From Arthrobacter sp. ZGTC131 (lineage in GTDB: Bacteria; Actinomycetota; Actinomycetes; Actinomycetales; Micrococcaceae), in contig NZ_PJIK01000003.1 of the NCBI RefSeq assembly GCF_002929275.1, forward strand, positions 62,001 to 126,000: a DNA stretch of 64,000 bases, in the 5' to 3' direction. Below, in pieces: positions 51,737 through 61,985 of this stretch. The translations under genes were made by a program, and so were the position numbers. The notes beneath the pieces are model-generated. The model ran no database searches. It saw nothing but the letters and a program-made list of their open reading frames with translations, and was not told where the DNA came from. How positions within the stretch are numbered: position 1 is the stretch's first letter; every line of letters starts with the position of its first letter.

Positions 51737-51855
51737 AAGTACGGAACTCACTGCGGGCACTGAAGAAAATGCCGGGCGCTCAGGTGGTCCGCCGCCGGGG
51801 CAGGACCTTCGTCATCAACAAGAAGAACCCGCGAATGAAGGCACGGCAGGGCTGA
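51733..51855 (+). CDS. rpmJ: Ribosomal protein bL36, zinc-independent (cysteine-free) paralogue
   Basis: A 40-residue L36 ([20 protein letters not shown], then [20 protein letters not shown]). The zinc-binding form has a Cys3His ribbon; here no cysteine is present, so it is the C-minus type that replaces the zinc form when zinc is scarce and frees stored zinc. It has GGAG before its ATG and is translationally coupled to the CobW-like gene under a Zur box, which fits this role well. Confidence 0.93.
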   Translation: MKVRNSLRALKKMPGAQVVRRRGRTFVINKKNPRMKARQG

Positions 51856-52066
51856 GGCCGGCCGGCACCGTTTTCCGGTGAGTGGCGCCGCGACGCTGCT
51901 GCACGACGCCCGCAATTAGTGTCGCGCAGCAGCCTCAGCAAACTGCATTATTTGCCAAAGATCGGCTCAGGATGGGCGCAATGCAGCGGCACCCCAGTGA
52001 ACTACGCCTCACTCCGGGACGATCTGGCGGCGCGCGTCGTTGGAACAGGTGGCGGAAGGAGGCCAC

Positions 52067-52648
52067 TTGATCATTGTTCTGACCGGAATTGACGGCTCAG
52101 GAAAAACGACGGCGGCCCACGACCTGGTTGCCGCCGCCCGCGCGGAGGGTACGAAGGCGCTGCTTCTGAGCAACTACGCGGGCCGGCGCCGGATGTCGCT
52201 GCTGGGCGCCAGGTTCGGCGTTCGGTTCCCTAGCCAGCTGGCCGATGCCGCGGAAACTGTCATCCGCGTGGCGAACGTGCTGGTGTCCCATGCCCGGGCC
52301 CGGCAGTTTCCCGGTCTGGTGATCATGGACCGCCACCTGCATTGCCAGCTGGCGTTGCGCCGCACCAGGGGCTTGCCCCGCGGGCGGCTCCTCCCCCGCC
52401 TCATCGGCGCGCTGCCCCGACCGGACCTGATGGTCTACCTGGACGTCAGCCCGGAGCGGGCGCACGAGAGAATCGTGGCGCGCGGCACCGATGAGGAATC
52501 CCTGGATGACCTGCGGGCACTTCGCGATGCCTACCGTTCGCTGCCCGAGTACACGGATTTTGTGAAGATCGACGCCGATGCCCCGCCGGCTGAAGTGCTC
52601 GCCCGGCTGACTCAAACCATCGGCCAGGCCTGCGCGCTCAAGGTTTAG
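52067..52648 (+). CDS. Thymidylate kinase-like P-loop protein
   Basis: A 193-residue protein of the dTMP-kinase fold starting at TTG 52067 with AAGGAGG 4 nt upstream. It shows Walker A GIDGSGKTT, the DRHLHCQLALRRTRGLPRG segment with a DR motif, MVYLDVSPERAHERIVARGT as the LID region, and a C-terminal helix. The usual DRY/F(S) pattern is altered to DRH, so the substrate may not be dTMP. It stands alone between L36 and a terminator; a second tmk is probably encoded elsewhere. Confidence 0.75.
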   Translation: MIIVLTGIDGSGKTTAAHDLVAAARAEGTKALLLSNYAGRRRMSLLGARFGVRFPSQLADAAETVIRVANVLVSHARARQFPGLVIMDRHLHCQLALRRTRGLPRGRLLPRLIGALPRPDLMVYLDVSPERAHERIVARGTDEESLDDLRALRDAYRSLPEYTDFVKIDADAPPAEVLARLTQTIGQACALKV

Positions 52649-52747
52649 TCAAGAATTCCCGAAACCGGGCAAAACCGCCGTCGTGCGGGTGAACGCGACT
52701 GTACATTGAATCCCAGCTCTCCGCTTTCCCCCCATGCCGGAGCGCTG

Positions 52748-52791
52748 GGAAGCCTCCGCGCTTGAGTCACCGAATTCGCGCGGGGGCTTCC
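52748..52791 (+). terminator. Terminator after the thymidylate-kinase-like gene
   Basis: 14-bp stem with one wobble pair (arms 52748-52761 GGAAGCCTCCGCGC and 52778-52791), 16-nt loop, followed by TTTC on the plus strand. Confidence 0.65.
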
Positions 52792-52888
52792 TTTCACTGG
52801 CCGCGACGGGCGGCCGACGATATAGTAAGCATGCTGATGACCTTTGCTAGGTTGGTCATCATCTGTTCACGTCGACGAAGGAGACACT

Positions 52889-53779
52889 ATGAGCACGCGG
52901 GTCGAGAAGCGCATTTTGGTGAACGTACCGGTAAGCACGGCGTACAACCAGTGGACCCAGTTCGAGGACTTTCCGCATTTCATGGGCGGCGTCAAAAAGG
53001 TGACGCAGCTGAGCGATGACCGGCTTGAGTGGGTGGCCGAGATCGCCGGCGTGAAACGGAAATGGGAGGCGAAAATCCTCGAGCAGGTACCCGACCGGAA
53101 GGTGGCCTGGGCGGCCACCGAGGGTGCCACGAATGCCGGCTCCGTGGAGTTTGAGGACGTGGGCGGCGGGCAGACATCCATCCGGCTCTTCATTGACTAC
53201 GAGCCCGAAGGGCTGGTTGAGAAGGTAGGAGACAAACTCAACATTGTGGATCGCCAGGCCGAGGCAGACCTCAAAAAGTTCAAGGAATTCATCGAAGCCG
53301 AAGAATACGCCAGCGGCGCCTGGCGGGGTTCCGTCAACGAAGGCGCCTCCGTGGGCACCCCCGGCGTTGAGCAAGCGGCCGAGTCGCGCGGTGACAGCGG
53401 CAAGGCCGGCATCTCCGGCAAGATGGCTGCGGCCGCCGGAGTGGCCGCAGTAGCGGCGGCCACCGCAGCCACAGCGGGCAGCAAGAGCCCGGAAGCTGCT
53501 CCGTCTGCAGGCGAACCGATCACGCCGGTGACCACAACTCCGGGCACCGTGCCCACAGGAGCCACGGGCACTGCCGGAACATCAACCGTGGGAGGATCCC
53601 CCCTCGCGGACGAGACGATCGCCCACCCCTTCGACCAGACCAACGGCCTCATCGATGACGAGGGGGACTCAGACGAAACCGCGGCAAGTGACACGCGGAG
53701 CGCCGCTGAACGGGCCGAGAATGCGGACCGTGGACCCGGCACAGTCCCGCCCATTGCAGGAAATCCCGGCCAGCACTAA
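52889..53779 (+). CDS. SRPBCC (cyclase/dehydrase-like) protein with disordered tail
   Basis: A 296-residue protein; AAGGAG precedes the ATG at 52889. Residues 1-145 form an SRPBCC/START-like domain of the polyketide-cyclase type (VEKRILVNVPVSTAYNQWTQ, FPHFMGGVKKVTQLSDDRLE, EFEDVGGGQTSIRLFIDYEP, LKKFKEFIEAEE). The remaining half is low-complexity: an Ala-rich hydrophobic stretch around 173-195 (MAAAAGVAAVAAATAATAG) that could be a membrane segment, then a Pro/Thr/Gly/acidic tail. This layout is common in actinobacterial stress-related proteins of unknown function. Monocistronic. Confidence 0.8.
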   Translation: MSTRVEKRILVNVPVSTAYNQWTQFEDFPHFMGGVKKVTQLSDDRLEWVAEIAGVKRKWEAKILEQVPDRKVAWAATEGATNAGSVEFEDVGGGQTSIRLFIDYEPEGLVEKVGDKLNIVDRQAEADLKKFKEFIEAEEYASGAWRGSVNEGASVGTPGVEQAAESRGDSGKAGISGKMAAAAGVAAVAAATAATAGSKSPEAAPSAGEPITPVTTTPGTVPTGATGTAGTSTVGGSPLADETIAHPFDQTNGLIDDEGDSDETAASDTRSAAERAENADRGPGTVPPIAGNPGQH

Positions 53780-53835
53780 GCGTGGGGGGCACCGCCGTTG
53801 CAGGTTCTTTTGACGGCGGGAACCCGGCACGGAAC

Positions 53836-53879
53836 GCATGAAAAACGACGGCGGGCAATCCCGCCGTCGTTTTTCATGC
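53836..53879. terminator. Strong hairpin terminator after the SRPBCC gene
   Basis: Perfect 20-bp stem (53836-53855 and 53860-53879) with loop CAAT; the arms carry A5 and T5 runs, so it can work in both directions. Core CGACGGCGGG is shared with other terminators in the window. Confidence 0.85.
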
Positions 53880-53947
53880 TTAGCAATCGATAGCATTTCT
53901 TTTGCTGGTTATACGTTGGATTAGAGGATTGACCTCTACGGCAAGCG

Positions 53948-54067
53948 GTGAAGGACCTCTCCGGCGGCCAGCGGCAGCGGCTCGCCATTGCCCGCGCCAT
54001 CCTCCGACTGCTTGGCGAAACCGTTCGCGGGACCGCGCCCACAATTGGGCAGTCCTCCGGCGTGTAG
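53948..54067 (+). pseudogene. ABC ATPase signature fragment
   Basis: A 39-codon frame reads VKDLSGGQRQRLAIARAILR, an unmistakable ABC-transporter signature helix, then leaves the family (LGETVRGTAPTIGQSSGV) and stops. No Walker A or Walker B is attached. It is a splinter of an ATPase gene left by deletion. The rest of 53880-54677 has no gene I can support beyond the weak candidate at 54176. Confidence 0.6.
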
Positions 54068-54175
54068 CCGTAACAGCGATCACGGCGGCCCATTAAGGTG
54101 CCGCCGTGACCTGTGTGTGGATTTTTGGTTGTTGAGTGGAGCGTCGTGGTCGGCGCTGGAAGCCAGGGGCCTCTC

Positions 54176-54382
54176 TCAGAGCGCCGGGTCTGGTGCTCCT
54201 GCGGGCTTGGTGCGGGTTTGCGTCAGGTGCAGCTGCAGTTTCGCCTCTGCTTCCCGACGACGCCGAGCCTGCTCGCGCAGTTGCCGTGTTGACTCGGAGC
54301 CTTCGGGATGGAACATTCCGGCTGATCGATTGCGGGGAGCGCCACCGCCGGAGGGTGCCGCCGCTATCAGTTCTTCGCTCAT
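54176..54382 (-). CDS. Possible small protein, unknown function
   Basis: A 68-residue frame (MSEELIAAAPSGGGAPRNRS, then QLREQARRRREAEAKLQLHL) with a basic, probably helical middle. GGGG lies close before the ATG. It overlaps a longer plus-strand frame with no similarity to anything known. The helix-like charge pattern is the only support, so it may be spurious. Confidence 0.3.
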   Translation of the reverse strand: MSEELIAAAPSGGGAPRNRSAGMFHPEGSESTRQLREQARRRREAEAKLQLHLTQTRTKPAGAPDPAL

Positions 54383-54677
54383 GCCCCATGGTCACATGCA
54401 GTTGTTCAGGCGGGAAGATCTCCGGGCGCAGCGTGACCGGATCGAAATATTGCCGCGTTCGCGCAGCGATCATAAGGGCCGGCGGCGGTTGGGAAGGCAC
54501 CCCGGGCGAATACAAATCACTCTCCGAGGCTCTTGCCGTCGGCCCCACGTCAATTCTACGAAAGAAACCGTAGCCGAGACAGTGCTTTCGGGAAGCCAAC
54601 ATCCTTTCCATCAAACAGGCGGCCGCCGCCTCGCGAGCAATTTTCCGGCCAGGCCAGCCTCGCCAGGGCACTTCCCC

Positions 54678-54745
54678 TTGACTCCCATCCCCGCCTTCCC
54701 TAAACTTTTCATAAAGCAGAATCTAAATTCCACAAAGCGGAATCT
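54678..54745 (+). promoter_or_regulatory. Promoter and IclR-type operator of the glyoxylate/allantoin operon
   Basis: -35 TTGACT (54678-54683), 17-bp spacer, -10 TAAACT (54701-54706). Just downstream lie two 12-bp near-repeats, AAAGCAGAATCT (54713-54724) and AAAGCGGAATCT (54734-54745), exactly 21 bp (two turns) apart. The second is part of the inverted repeat ATTCC-N7-GGAAT (54727-54743). Similar TTCC...GGAA sites are bound by IclR-family AllR/GclR repressors. The regulator itself is not in the window. A leader of about 90 nt follows. Confidence 0.7.
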
Positions 54746-54803
54746 CGTAAGAGGCCGGCTAGCAGGGAAGATAGATCAAAGCCCCTCCTCGGAAGGACCT
54801 ACG

Positions 54804-55604
54804 ATGACGTACACAGTGAACTGCTCCATCCTCCTGACGGAGCTGCCCTTGCTCGAGCGCCCCGCCGCCGCAAAGGCAGCCGGTTTTGACGCCGTCGAGT
54901 TCTGGTGGCCCTTCGAAACCTCCGTCCCCACCGACGTCGAGACCACGGCCTTCGAGCGCGCCATCACCGACGCCGGCGTCCAGCTCTCCGGCCTGAACTT
55001 CAACGCCGGCAACATGCCCGGCGGCGACCGCGGCCTCACGTCCTGGCCTGCCCGCTCCACGGAATTCCGCGACAACATCGACGTCGTCGCGGGGATCGGC
55101 GAGCGCCTCGGCTGCAGGGCATTCAACGCGCTCTACGGCAACCGCGTGGACGGCGAATCCGCCGAGAAGCAGGACGCCATCGGCGCCGAAAACCTTGCGG
55201 CGGCGGCCGCCGGCGTGGCCCGCATCGGCGGCACCGTCCTCCTCGAGCCGGTCAGCGGCGCACCCAGGTACCCGCTCCTCACCGCCGATGACGCACTCAG
55301 GGTGATCGCGCGCGTCAAGGCGGAGTCCGGCCTCGGGAACATCATGCTCCTCGCCGACTTCTACCACCTGGCGGTCAACGGGGACGACGTCGCCGCCGTC
55401 ATTGAAAACCACGCCAAGGACTTCGGCCACATCCAGATTGCCGACAACCCCGGCCGCGGGGCTCCCGGAACCGGTGAGCTTCCCCTCGGCGAGTGGATCG
55501 CCCGCAGCCGCGAACTCGGCTACGACGGCTACATCGGCCTCGAGTACAAGGAGCCCGCGGAAACGGCCTTCAGCTGGGCCATCCGCGAGCACGCTTCCAA
55601 CTAG
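54804..55604 (+). CDS. hyi: Hydroxypyruvate isomerase
   Basis: A 266-residue TIM-barrel isomerase (AP endonuclease 2 superfamily) that interconverts hydroxypyruvate and tartronate semialdehyde. Family marks: YTVNCSILLTELPLLERPAA, GFDAVEFWWPF, AGNMPGGDRGL, the metal-site Glu of TVLLEPVSG, LLADFYHLAVNGDD, HIQIADNPGRGAPGTGELP and YIGLEYKE. It starts at ATG 54804 with GGAAGGA upstream. First gene of the operon that processes glyoxylate from allantoin; glxR follows after 50 bp. Confidence 0.93.
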   Translation: MTYTVNCSILLTELPLLERPAAAKAAGFDAVEFWWPFETSVPTDVETTAFERAITDAGVQLSGLNFNAGNMPGGDRGLTSWPARSTEFRDNIDVVAGIGERLGCRAFNALYGNRVDGESAEKQDAIGAENLAAAAAGVARIGGTVLLEPVSGAPRYPLLTADDALRVIARVKAESGLGNIMLLADFYHLAVNGDDVAAVIENHAKDFGHIQIADNPGRGAPGTGELPLGEWIARSRELGYDGYIGLEYKEPAETAFSWAIREHASN

Positions 55605-55654
55605 CCCCGTTGCCCGACCAGCGCATTACACAAAGACTTAGAAAGAGAACCATC

Positions 55655-56533
55655 ATGAGCAACGTTTCAGTCATCGGACTCGGCATCATGGGCCTGCCCA
55701 TGGCCATCAACCTCGTCAAGGCCGGGCACACCGTCACCGGCTTCAACCGCAGCCAGGACAAGATCGACAAGCTCGTCTCCGAAGGCGGCAAGGGCGCCAC
55801 GAGCATCGCCGACGCCGTCAAGGACGCCGACGTCGTCATCACCATGGTGCCGGACTCCCCCGATGTTGAGGGCGTAGTCAGCGGCCCCGACGGCGTCTTC
55901 GCCAACGCCAAGCAGGGCACCCTCTGGATCGACGCTTCCAGCATCCGCCCGGACGTCGCCAAGCGGCTCTCCGACGACGCCCGCACAGCAGGCATCCGCC
56001 CGCTCGACGCCCCGGTCTCCGGCGGCGAACAGGGCGCCATCGACGCCGCACTCTCCATCATGGTGGGCGGCGACGCGGCCGACTTCGAGGCAGCACAGGA
56101 CGTCCTGAACGCCGTCGGAAAGACCATCGTCCACGTCGGCCCGTCCGGCTCCGGCCAGACCGTCAAGGCAGCCAACCAGCTGATCGTTGCCGTCAACATC
56201 GAGGTCCTCGGCGAGGCCATCGCCTTCCTCGAGGCCTACGGGGTGGACACCGATGCCGCCCTCAAGGTCCTCGGCGGCGGCCTGGCCGGCTCCAAGGTCC
56301 TCGACCAGAAGGGCCAGAAGATGCTCGACCGCAACTTCGACCCCGGCTTCCGCCTCGCCCTCCACCACAAGGACCTGGGCATCGTCACCTCCGCCGCCCG
56401 CGAAGCCAACGTCGCCATCCCGCTCGGCGCCGTCGTCGCACAGCTCGTCGCCGCCACCGTCAACCAGGGCGACGGCGGACTGGACCACTCGGGACTCTTC
56501 AAGCAGGTCCTCCAGCTCAGCGGCCGCGAGTAA
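55655..56533 (+). CDS. glxR: 2-hydroxy-3-oxopropionate (tartronate semialdehyde) reductase
   Basis: A 292-residue beta-hydroxyacid dehydrogenase that reduces tartronate semialdehyde to D-glycerate with NAD(P)H. GLGIMGLPMAINLVKAGHTV gives the dinucleotide site, DAPVSGGEQGAIDAALSIMV the substrate loop, and KAANQLIVAVNIEVLGEAIA the catalytic Lys and Asn. DRNFDPGFRLALHHKDLGIV is typical of the GlxR/GarR type. AGAAAGAGAA precedes the ATG at 55655. It uses the product of Gcl, encoded next. Confidence 0.93.
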   Translation: MSNVSVIGLGIMGLPMAINLVKAGHTVTGFNRSQDKIDKLVSEGGKGATSIADAVKDADVVITMVPDSPDVEGVVSGPDGVFANAKQGTLWIDASSIRPDVAKRLSDDARTAGIRPLDAPVSGGEQGAIDAALSIMVGGDAADFEAAQDVLNAVGKTIVHVGPSGSGQTVKAANQLIVAVNIEVLGEAIAFLEAYGVDTDAALKVLGGGLAGSKVLDQKGQKMLDRNFDPGFRLALHHKDLGIVTSAAREANVAIPLGAVVAQLVAATVNQGDGGLDHSGLFKQVLQLSGRE

Positions 56534-56576
56534 AAGCACCTCCGGCTGTAGCCGGCTAACAAACAAAACCGGAGTC

Positions 56577-56601
56577 CCGCCGTCGTACCTAACGACGGCG
56601 G
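56577..56601 (+). promoter_or_regulatory. Intercistronic hairpin between glxR and gcl
   Basis: CCGCCGTCGT / ACGACGGCGG, 10-bp stem with a 5-nt loop, 43 bp after glxR and 43 bp before gcl. No T tract follows, so it may act as a partial terminator or RNA-processing/stability element setting the gcl level. Confidence 0.5.
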
Positions 56602-56643
56602 CTCCCTCAGCACACCCAAAAACAGACTTTCAAGGAGCACACC

Positions 56644-58434
<1,791 letters not shown>

Positions 58435-58468
58435 GCTGCAGCGCTCAACACTAAAGACAGGCACTGCA

Positions 58469-59767
58469 ATGCGCATTGTGATCGCGCCGGACAAGTTCAA
58501 GGGCTCGCTCTCCGCCCCGGACGTCGCCCGGCACCTTGAGGAGGGGCTGCAGGCCGGCTTCCGCACCGCGGGGCTGGGTCCCCTTGAGGTACTGCGGATT
58601 CCCGTGGCCGACGGCGGTGAAGGCACCTTGGATGCCGCCGTCGGCTCCGGTTTCACGCGCCGGAGCGCCGTAGTCAGCGGCCCTACCGGGCTGCCGCTGA
58701 CGGCCGAGTTTGCGGTCCGCGGGCGGGAGGCGGTCATCGAGATGGCCGCGGCCTCCGGACTCGCCGTCCTGCCGGGCGGCGCTGGTGAGACCAGCGCTGG
58801 CGGGAGTGGCGCCGGTGTAAGCGGCGGTGGTGTAGCCGGCGGCCCGGACTCCGCCACCGCCAAGGCCGCCACGAGCCTGGGCACCGGCGAACTCATCCGG
58901 GCCGCGCTCGACGCCGGCTGCCGGCAGATCATCCTGGGCGTCGGCGGCAGCGCCAACACAGACGGCGGGGCCGGAGTGCTGCAGGGACTCGGCGCCATAC
59001 TGTTCGACGCCGACGGCAACGAGCTCCCGCTGGGCGGCGCCGCCCTGGCCGACCTGGCCAGCATCGACTTCTCCGGCTTCGACTCCCGCCTGGACGAGAC
59101 CCGGTTCGTCCTGGCCAGCGACGTGGACAACCCGCTGCTGGGCCCGGAGGGCGCCCCCGCCATCTTCGGCCCGCAGAAGGGCGCCACCCCGGAGGACGTC
59201 CGTGCACTGGACGCCGCCCTGGCCAACTTCGTGCAGGTCCTCGCGGACGAAATCGGGCCGCGGGCGGTGAAAGCCGCGGACGCTCCGGGCGCCGGAGCCG
59301 CCGGCGGCGTCGGTTACGCGGCCATCGCGGTACTGGCCGCGACCCGCCGGCCCGGGATCGACGTCGTGCTTGAATTCACCGAACTGGCGGACCGCATGGC
59401 CGGCGCCGATCTGGTGATCACCGGCGAAGGCAGCCTCGACGAACAGAGCCTGCTGGGCAAGACGCCCATGGGCGTGGCCCGCGCCGCGGCGCTGGCCGGG
59501 GTGCCCGTGCTGGCCGTCTGCGGCCGCACTACGCTCACGCCCGAACAGCAGCAGGATTCCGGTTTCCGGCAGGTCTACCCGCTCACCGCGCTGGAGGCCA
59601 AGGTAGATATATGTATAGCCGAAGCCGCAACCCTGCTTGAACAGCTGGGAACGAACATCGGCCTGGAGCTGGCGGAAACGGCCCCGGCCAACGCCGCGGC
59701 CGGGTCCACCCCGCCGGCGAACAGTGCCAGAAACAGTGCCCGCACGAAGGAGCCCCTGAATGTCTGA
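58469..59767 (+). CDS. glxK: Glycerate kinase (GarK/GlxK type)
   Basis: A 432-residue class-I glycerate kinase that phosphorylates glycerate, most probably to 2-phosphoglycerate. [82 protein letters not shown] and [20 protein letters not shown] are the family motifs. It is about 50 residues longer than usual, because of a Gly/Ser/Ala-rich insert near residues 105-130 and a C-terminal extension. It overlaps allB by 8 bp. It links the glyoxylate route to glycolysis. Confidence 0.93.
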   Translation: MRIVIAPDKFKGSLSAPDVARHLEEGLQAGFRTAGLGPLEVLRIPVADGGEGTLDAAVGSGFTRRSAVVSGPTGLPLTAEFAVRGREAVIEMAAASGLAVLPGGAGETSAGGSGAGVSGGGVAGGPDSATAKAATSLGTGELIRAALDAGCRQIILGVGGSANTDGGAGVLQGLGAILFDADGNELPLGGAALADLASIDFSGFDSRLDETRFVLASDVDNPLLGPEGAPAIFGPQKGATPEDVRALDAALANFVQVLADEIGPRAVKAADAPGAGAAGGVGYAAIAVLAATRRPGIDVVLEFTELADRMAGADLVITGEGSLDEQSLLGKTPMGVARAAALAGVPVLAVCGRTTLTPEQQQDSGFRQVYPLTALEAKVDICIAEAATLLEQLGTNIGLELAETAPANAAAGSTPPANSARNSARTKEPLNV

Positions 59768-61103
59768 AGAAACCTTTGACCTGGTCATCCGGGGCCGCCG
59801 CATCCTCACCACCGCCGGCATCGCGGCACGTGAAGTGGGCGTGCGCGGCGGCAAGATCGTCGCGATCGAGCCGCTCGGCAACGGCCTCGCCGGCGCCGAA
59901 GTGATCGAACTCGGCGACGACGAAACGCTACTGCCCGGCCTGGTGGACACCCACGTTCACGTAAACGAGCCCGGCCGCACCGAGTGGGAGGGCTTCGCAT
60001 CGGCCACCCGCGCCGCCGCGGCCGGCGGCGTCACCACCATCATCGACATGCCGCTGAACTCCATTCCGCCCACCACCACGGTGGAGGGCCTCAAGCTAAA
60101 GCGCGAGGTGGCCGAGGACCAGGCGTTCGTGGACGTCGGATTCTGGGGCGGCGCCGTGCCCGGCAACAAGGCGGACCTCCGCCCGCTGCACGACGAAGGC
60201 GTGTTCGGCTTCAAGTGCTTCCTGCTGCACTCCGGCGTGGACGAGTTCCCGCACCTCGAAGCGGACGAGATGGAGGAGGACATGGCCGAGCTCAAGTCCT
60301 TCGACTCGCTCATGATCGTCCATGCCGAGGACTCGCACGCGATCGACCACGCGCCCCACCCGGGCGGCGACAAGTACGCGACGTTCCTGGCCTCCCGCCC
60401 CCGCGGCGCCGAGAACAAGGCCATCGCCGAGGTGATCGAGCGGGCCCGCTGGACCGGCGCCCGCGCCCACATCCTGCACCTCTCCTCCTCCGACGCGCTG
60501 CCTATGATCGCCTCCGCCAAGCGCGACGGCGTCCACCTCACCGTCGAGACGTGCCCGCACTACCTCACGCTCATGGCCGAGGAGATCCCCAACGGCGCCA
60601 CCGCGTACAAGTGCTGCCCGCCCATCCGCGAGGCCTCCAACCGCGAGCTCCTCTGGCAGGGCCTGCAGGACGGCACCATCGACTGCATCGTCTCGGACCA
60701 CTCACCTTCGACGCTTGACCTGAAGGACCTGGAAAACGGCGACTTCGCCGTGGCCTGGGGCGGCGTCTCCTCGCTCCAGCTGGGCCTGTCCCTGATCTGG
60801 ACCGAGGCCCGGCACCGTGGCATCCCCCTGGAGCAGGTGGTGTCCTGGATGGCCGAGAAGCCCGCGGCCCTCGCGCGCCTCTCCAACAAGGGGCAGCTGG
60901 CGCTCGGGTACGACGCCGACTTCTCCGTCTTCGCGCCGGACGAGGCCTTCGTGGTGGACGTCTCCAAGCTCAAGCACAAGAACCCCATCACCCCGTATGA
61001 CGGCAAGGCCCTCTCCGGCGTCGTCCGCCGCACCTACCTGCGCGGCAACGTGGTGGACGGCCAGATCCCCGGCGGCAAACTGATCCGCCGCGGCGGCGTC
61101 TGA
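59760..61103 (+). CDS. allB: Allantoinase
   Basis: A 447-residue cyclic amidohydrolase opening the hydantoin ring of allantoin to allantoate. Metal ligands: [18 protein letters not shown] (HxH), the carboxylated-Lys strand [22 protein letters not shown] and [10 protein letters not shown], and the late Asp in [13 protein letters not shown]. The FKCF segment and SDHSP separate allantoinases from dihydropyrimidinases. Linkage to gcl, hyi and glxR confirms that the pathway is allantoin to glyoxylate to glycerate. The later genes for allantoate breakdown are not in this window. Confidence 0.93.
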   Translation: MSEETFDLVIRGRRILTTAGIAAREVGVRGGKIVAIEPLGNGLAGAEVIELGDDETLLPGLVDTHVHVNEPGRTEWEGFASATRAAAAGGVTTIIDMPLNSIPPTTTVEGLKLKREVAEDQAFVDVGFWGGAVPGNKADLRPLHDEGVFGFKCFLLHSGVDEFPHLEADEMEEDMAELKSFDSLMIVHAEDSHAIDHAPHPGGDKYATFLASRPRGAENKAIAEVIERARWTGARAHILHLSSSDALPMIASAKRDGVHLTVETCPHYLTLMAEEIPNGATAYKCCPPIREASNRELLWQGLQDGTIDCIVSDHSPSTLDLKDLENGDFAVAWGGVSSLQLGLSLIWTEARHRGIPLEQVVSWMAEKPAALARLSNKGQLALGYDADFSVFAPDEAFVVDVSKLKHKNPITPYDGKALSGVVRRTYLRGNVVDGQIPGGKLIRRGGV

Positions 61104-61114
61104 GGCGCACCGCC

Positions 61115-61861
61115 ATGGCTGTCCACGCCCATACGCCCGCCCCGAGGCTACGGTGTGCCCCGGTTCCGGGGGCTCCGGTTCCGGGAGCTGCGTCGCTGAA
61201 TCCGGGGGCGCTGAAGGCACCGTCGCTGAAGGCGCGGGGCCTGGCCGTTTGGGTGACCGTTGGGGCGGGGCAGGAAATCGATGAAGCCGTGCTGGCCCGC
61301 GCTGCCGAACTCGTGCTGGCGCGCGCGCTGAAGATTGCTCCGGAGGCGGAAGTCCACTGGCCCGCCGCCGGGGCTGCAACGTCCGACGTCGGGATGTCAC
61401 CGGCCGGAACGCCCCCTGGGGAGGGGGCACCGGCCGGTCCCGACGGCGGCACTCCCGCGCCGTCGTCGTCCTCCACGGAGGACTCCCCGCATACGGACGA
61501 CGACGGCGCCTCCCTCCTGCCGCCGTCGCCCGGGCCGGTGAGCCGGGTCGCCGTCGACCTCGCCGCGGGCGAGGTGCTGCTGGACGGCGGGCGCGTGGCA
61601 CTGACCGGCGTCGAATTCAAGCTGCTGCGCTACCTCGTGGAAAACTGCTCGCGCGCCATCGGCCGGGAGGAGCTGCGGCTGTTCCTGGAATCGTTCGACA
61701 GCCCGGGCGCGGCCACCCGTTCCATCGACGTCTACGTGGGGCGGGTGCGGCGGAAGCTGCGCGGCGGCCGGCACGCGATCGCCACTGTGCGCGGCGGCGG
61801 CTACCAGTTCATTCCCGGTCCGGCGGCCACGGTGCGCGGCCCGGCGGAATACAGCATCTAG
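61115..61861 (+). CDS. Winged-helix (OmpR-type) DNA-binding protein without receiver domain
   Basis: A 248-residue protein, 12 bp after allB in the same direction. Residues about 145-232 form an OmpR/PhoB-type winged helix: VALTGVEFKLLRYLVENCSR, GREELRLFLESFDS, ATRSIDVYVGRVRRKLRG and the wing IATVRGGGYQF. There is no phospho-receiver domain. Residues 45-80 form a small ordered region (GLAVWVTVGAGQEIDEAVLA), linked by a 60-residue Pro/Gly/Ser disordered stretch. It may regulate the operon it ends or another target; no cognate kinase is nearby. Confidence 0.8.
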   Translation: MAVHAHTPAPRLRCAPVPGAPVPGAASLNPGALKAPSLKARGLAVWVTVGAGQEIDEAVLARAAELVLARALKIAPEAEVHWPAAGAATSDVGMSPAGTPPGEGAPAGPDGGTPAPSSSSTEDSPHTDDDGASLLPPSPGPVSRVAVDLAAGEVLLDGGRVALTGVEFKLLRYLVENCSRAIGREELRLFLESFDSPGAATRSIDVYVGRVRRKLRGGRHAIATVRGGGYQFIPGPAATVRGPAEYSI

Positions 61862-61920
61862 GCCGGCTGTTATCACTTTCAGTCCTTGTTTGCCGCACTG
61901 AGTCCTCAATCGACGAGCAG

Positions 61921-61962
61921 TTTTTGCCTGACCAGATTTTGTCTGACATGTTTTTGTTTGAC
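61921..61962 (+). repeat. Three short direct repeats upstream of bcp
   Basis: TTTTTGCCTGAC (61921-61932), TTTTGTCTGAC (61937-61947) and TTTTTGTTTGAC (61951-61962), spaced 14-16 bp, end 24 bp before the bcp start. They are clearly more T-rich than their surroundings. They may be regulator half-sites or contain the promoter; the last TTTGAC could serve as a -35. Confidence 0.5.
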
Positions 61963-61985
61963 CCAGATCCATCCGAAGGAATGCC

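Noticed and set aside
51856-52066. Partial inverted repeat as a riboswitch or small RNA
   Set aside because: Some GCTGCTGC/GCAGCAGC pairing exists near 51893-51935, but no known riboswitch core or terminator tail could be made out.
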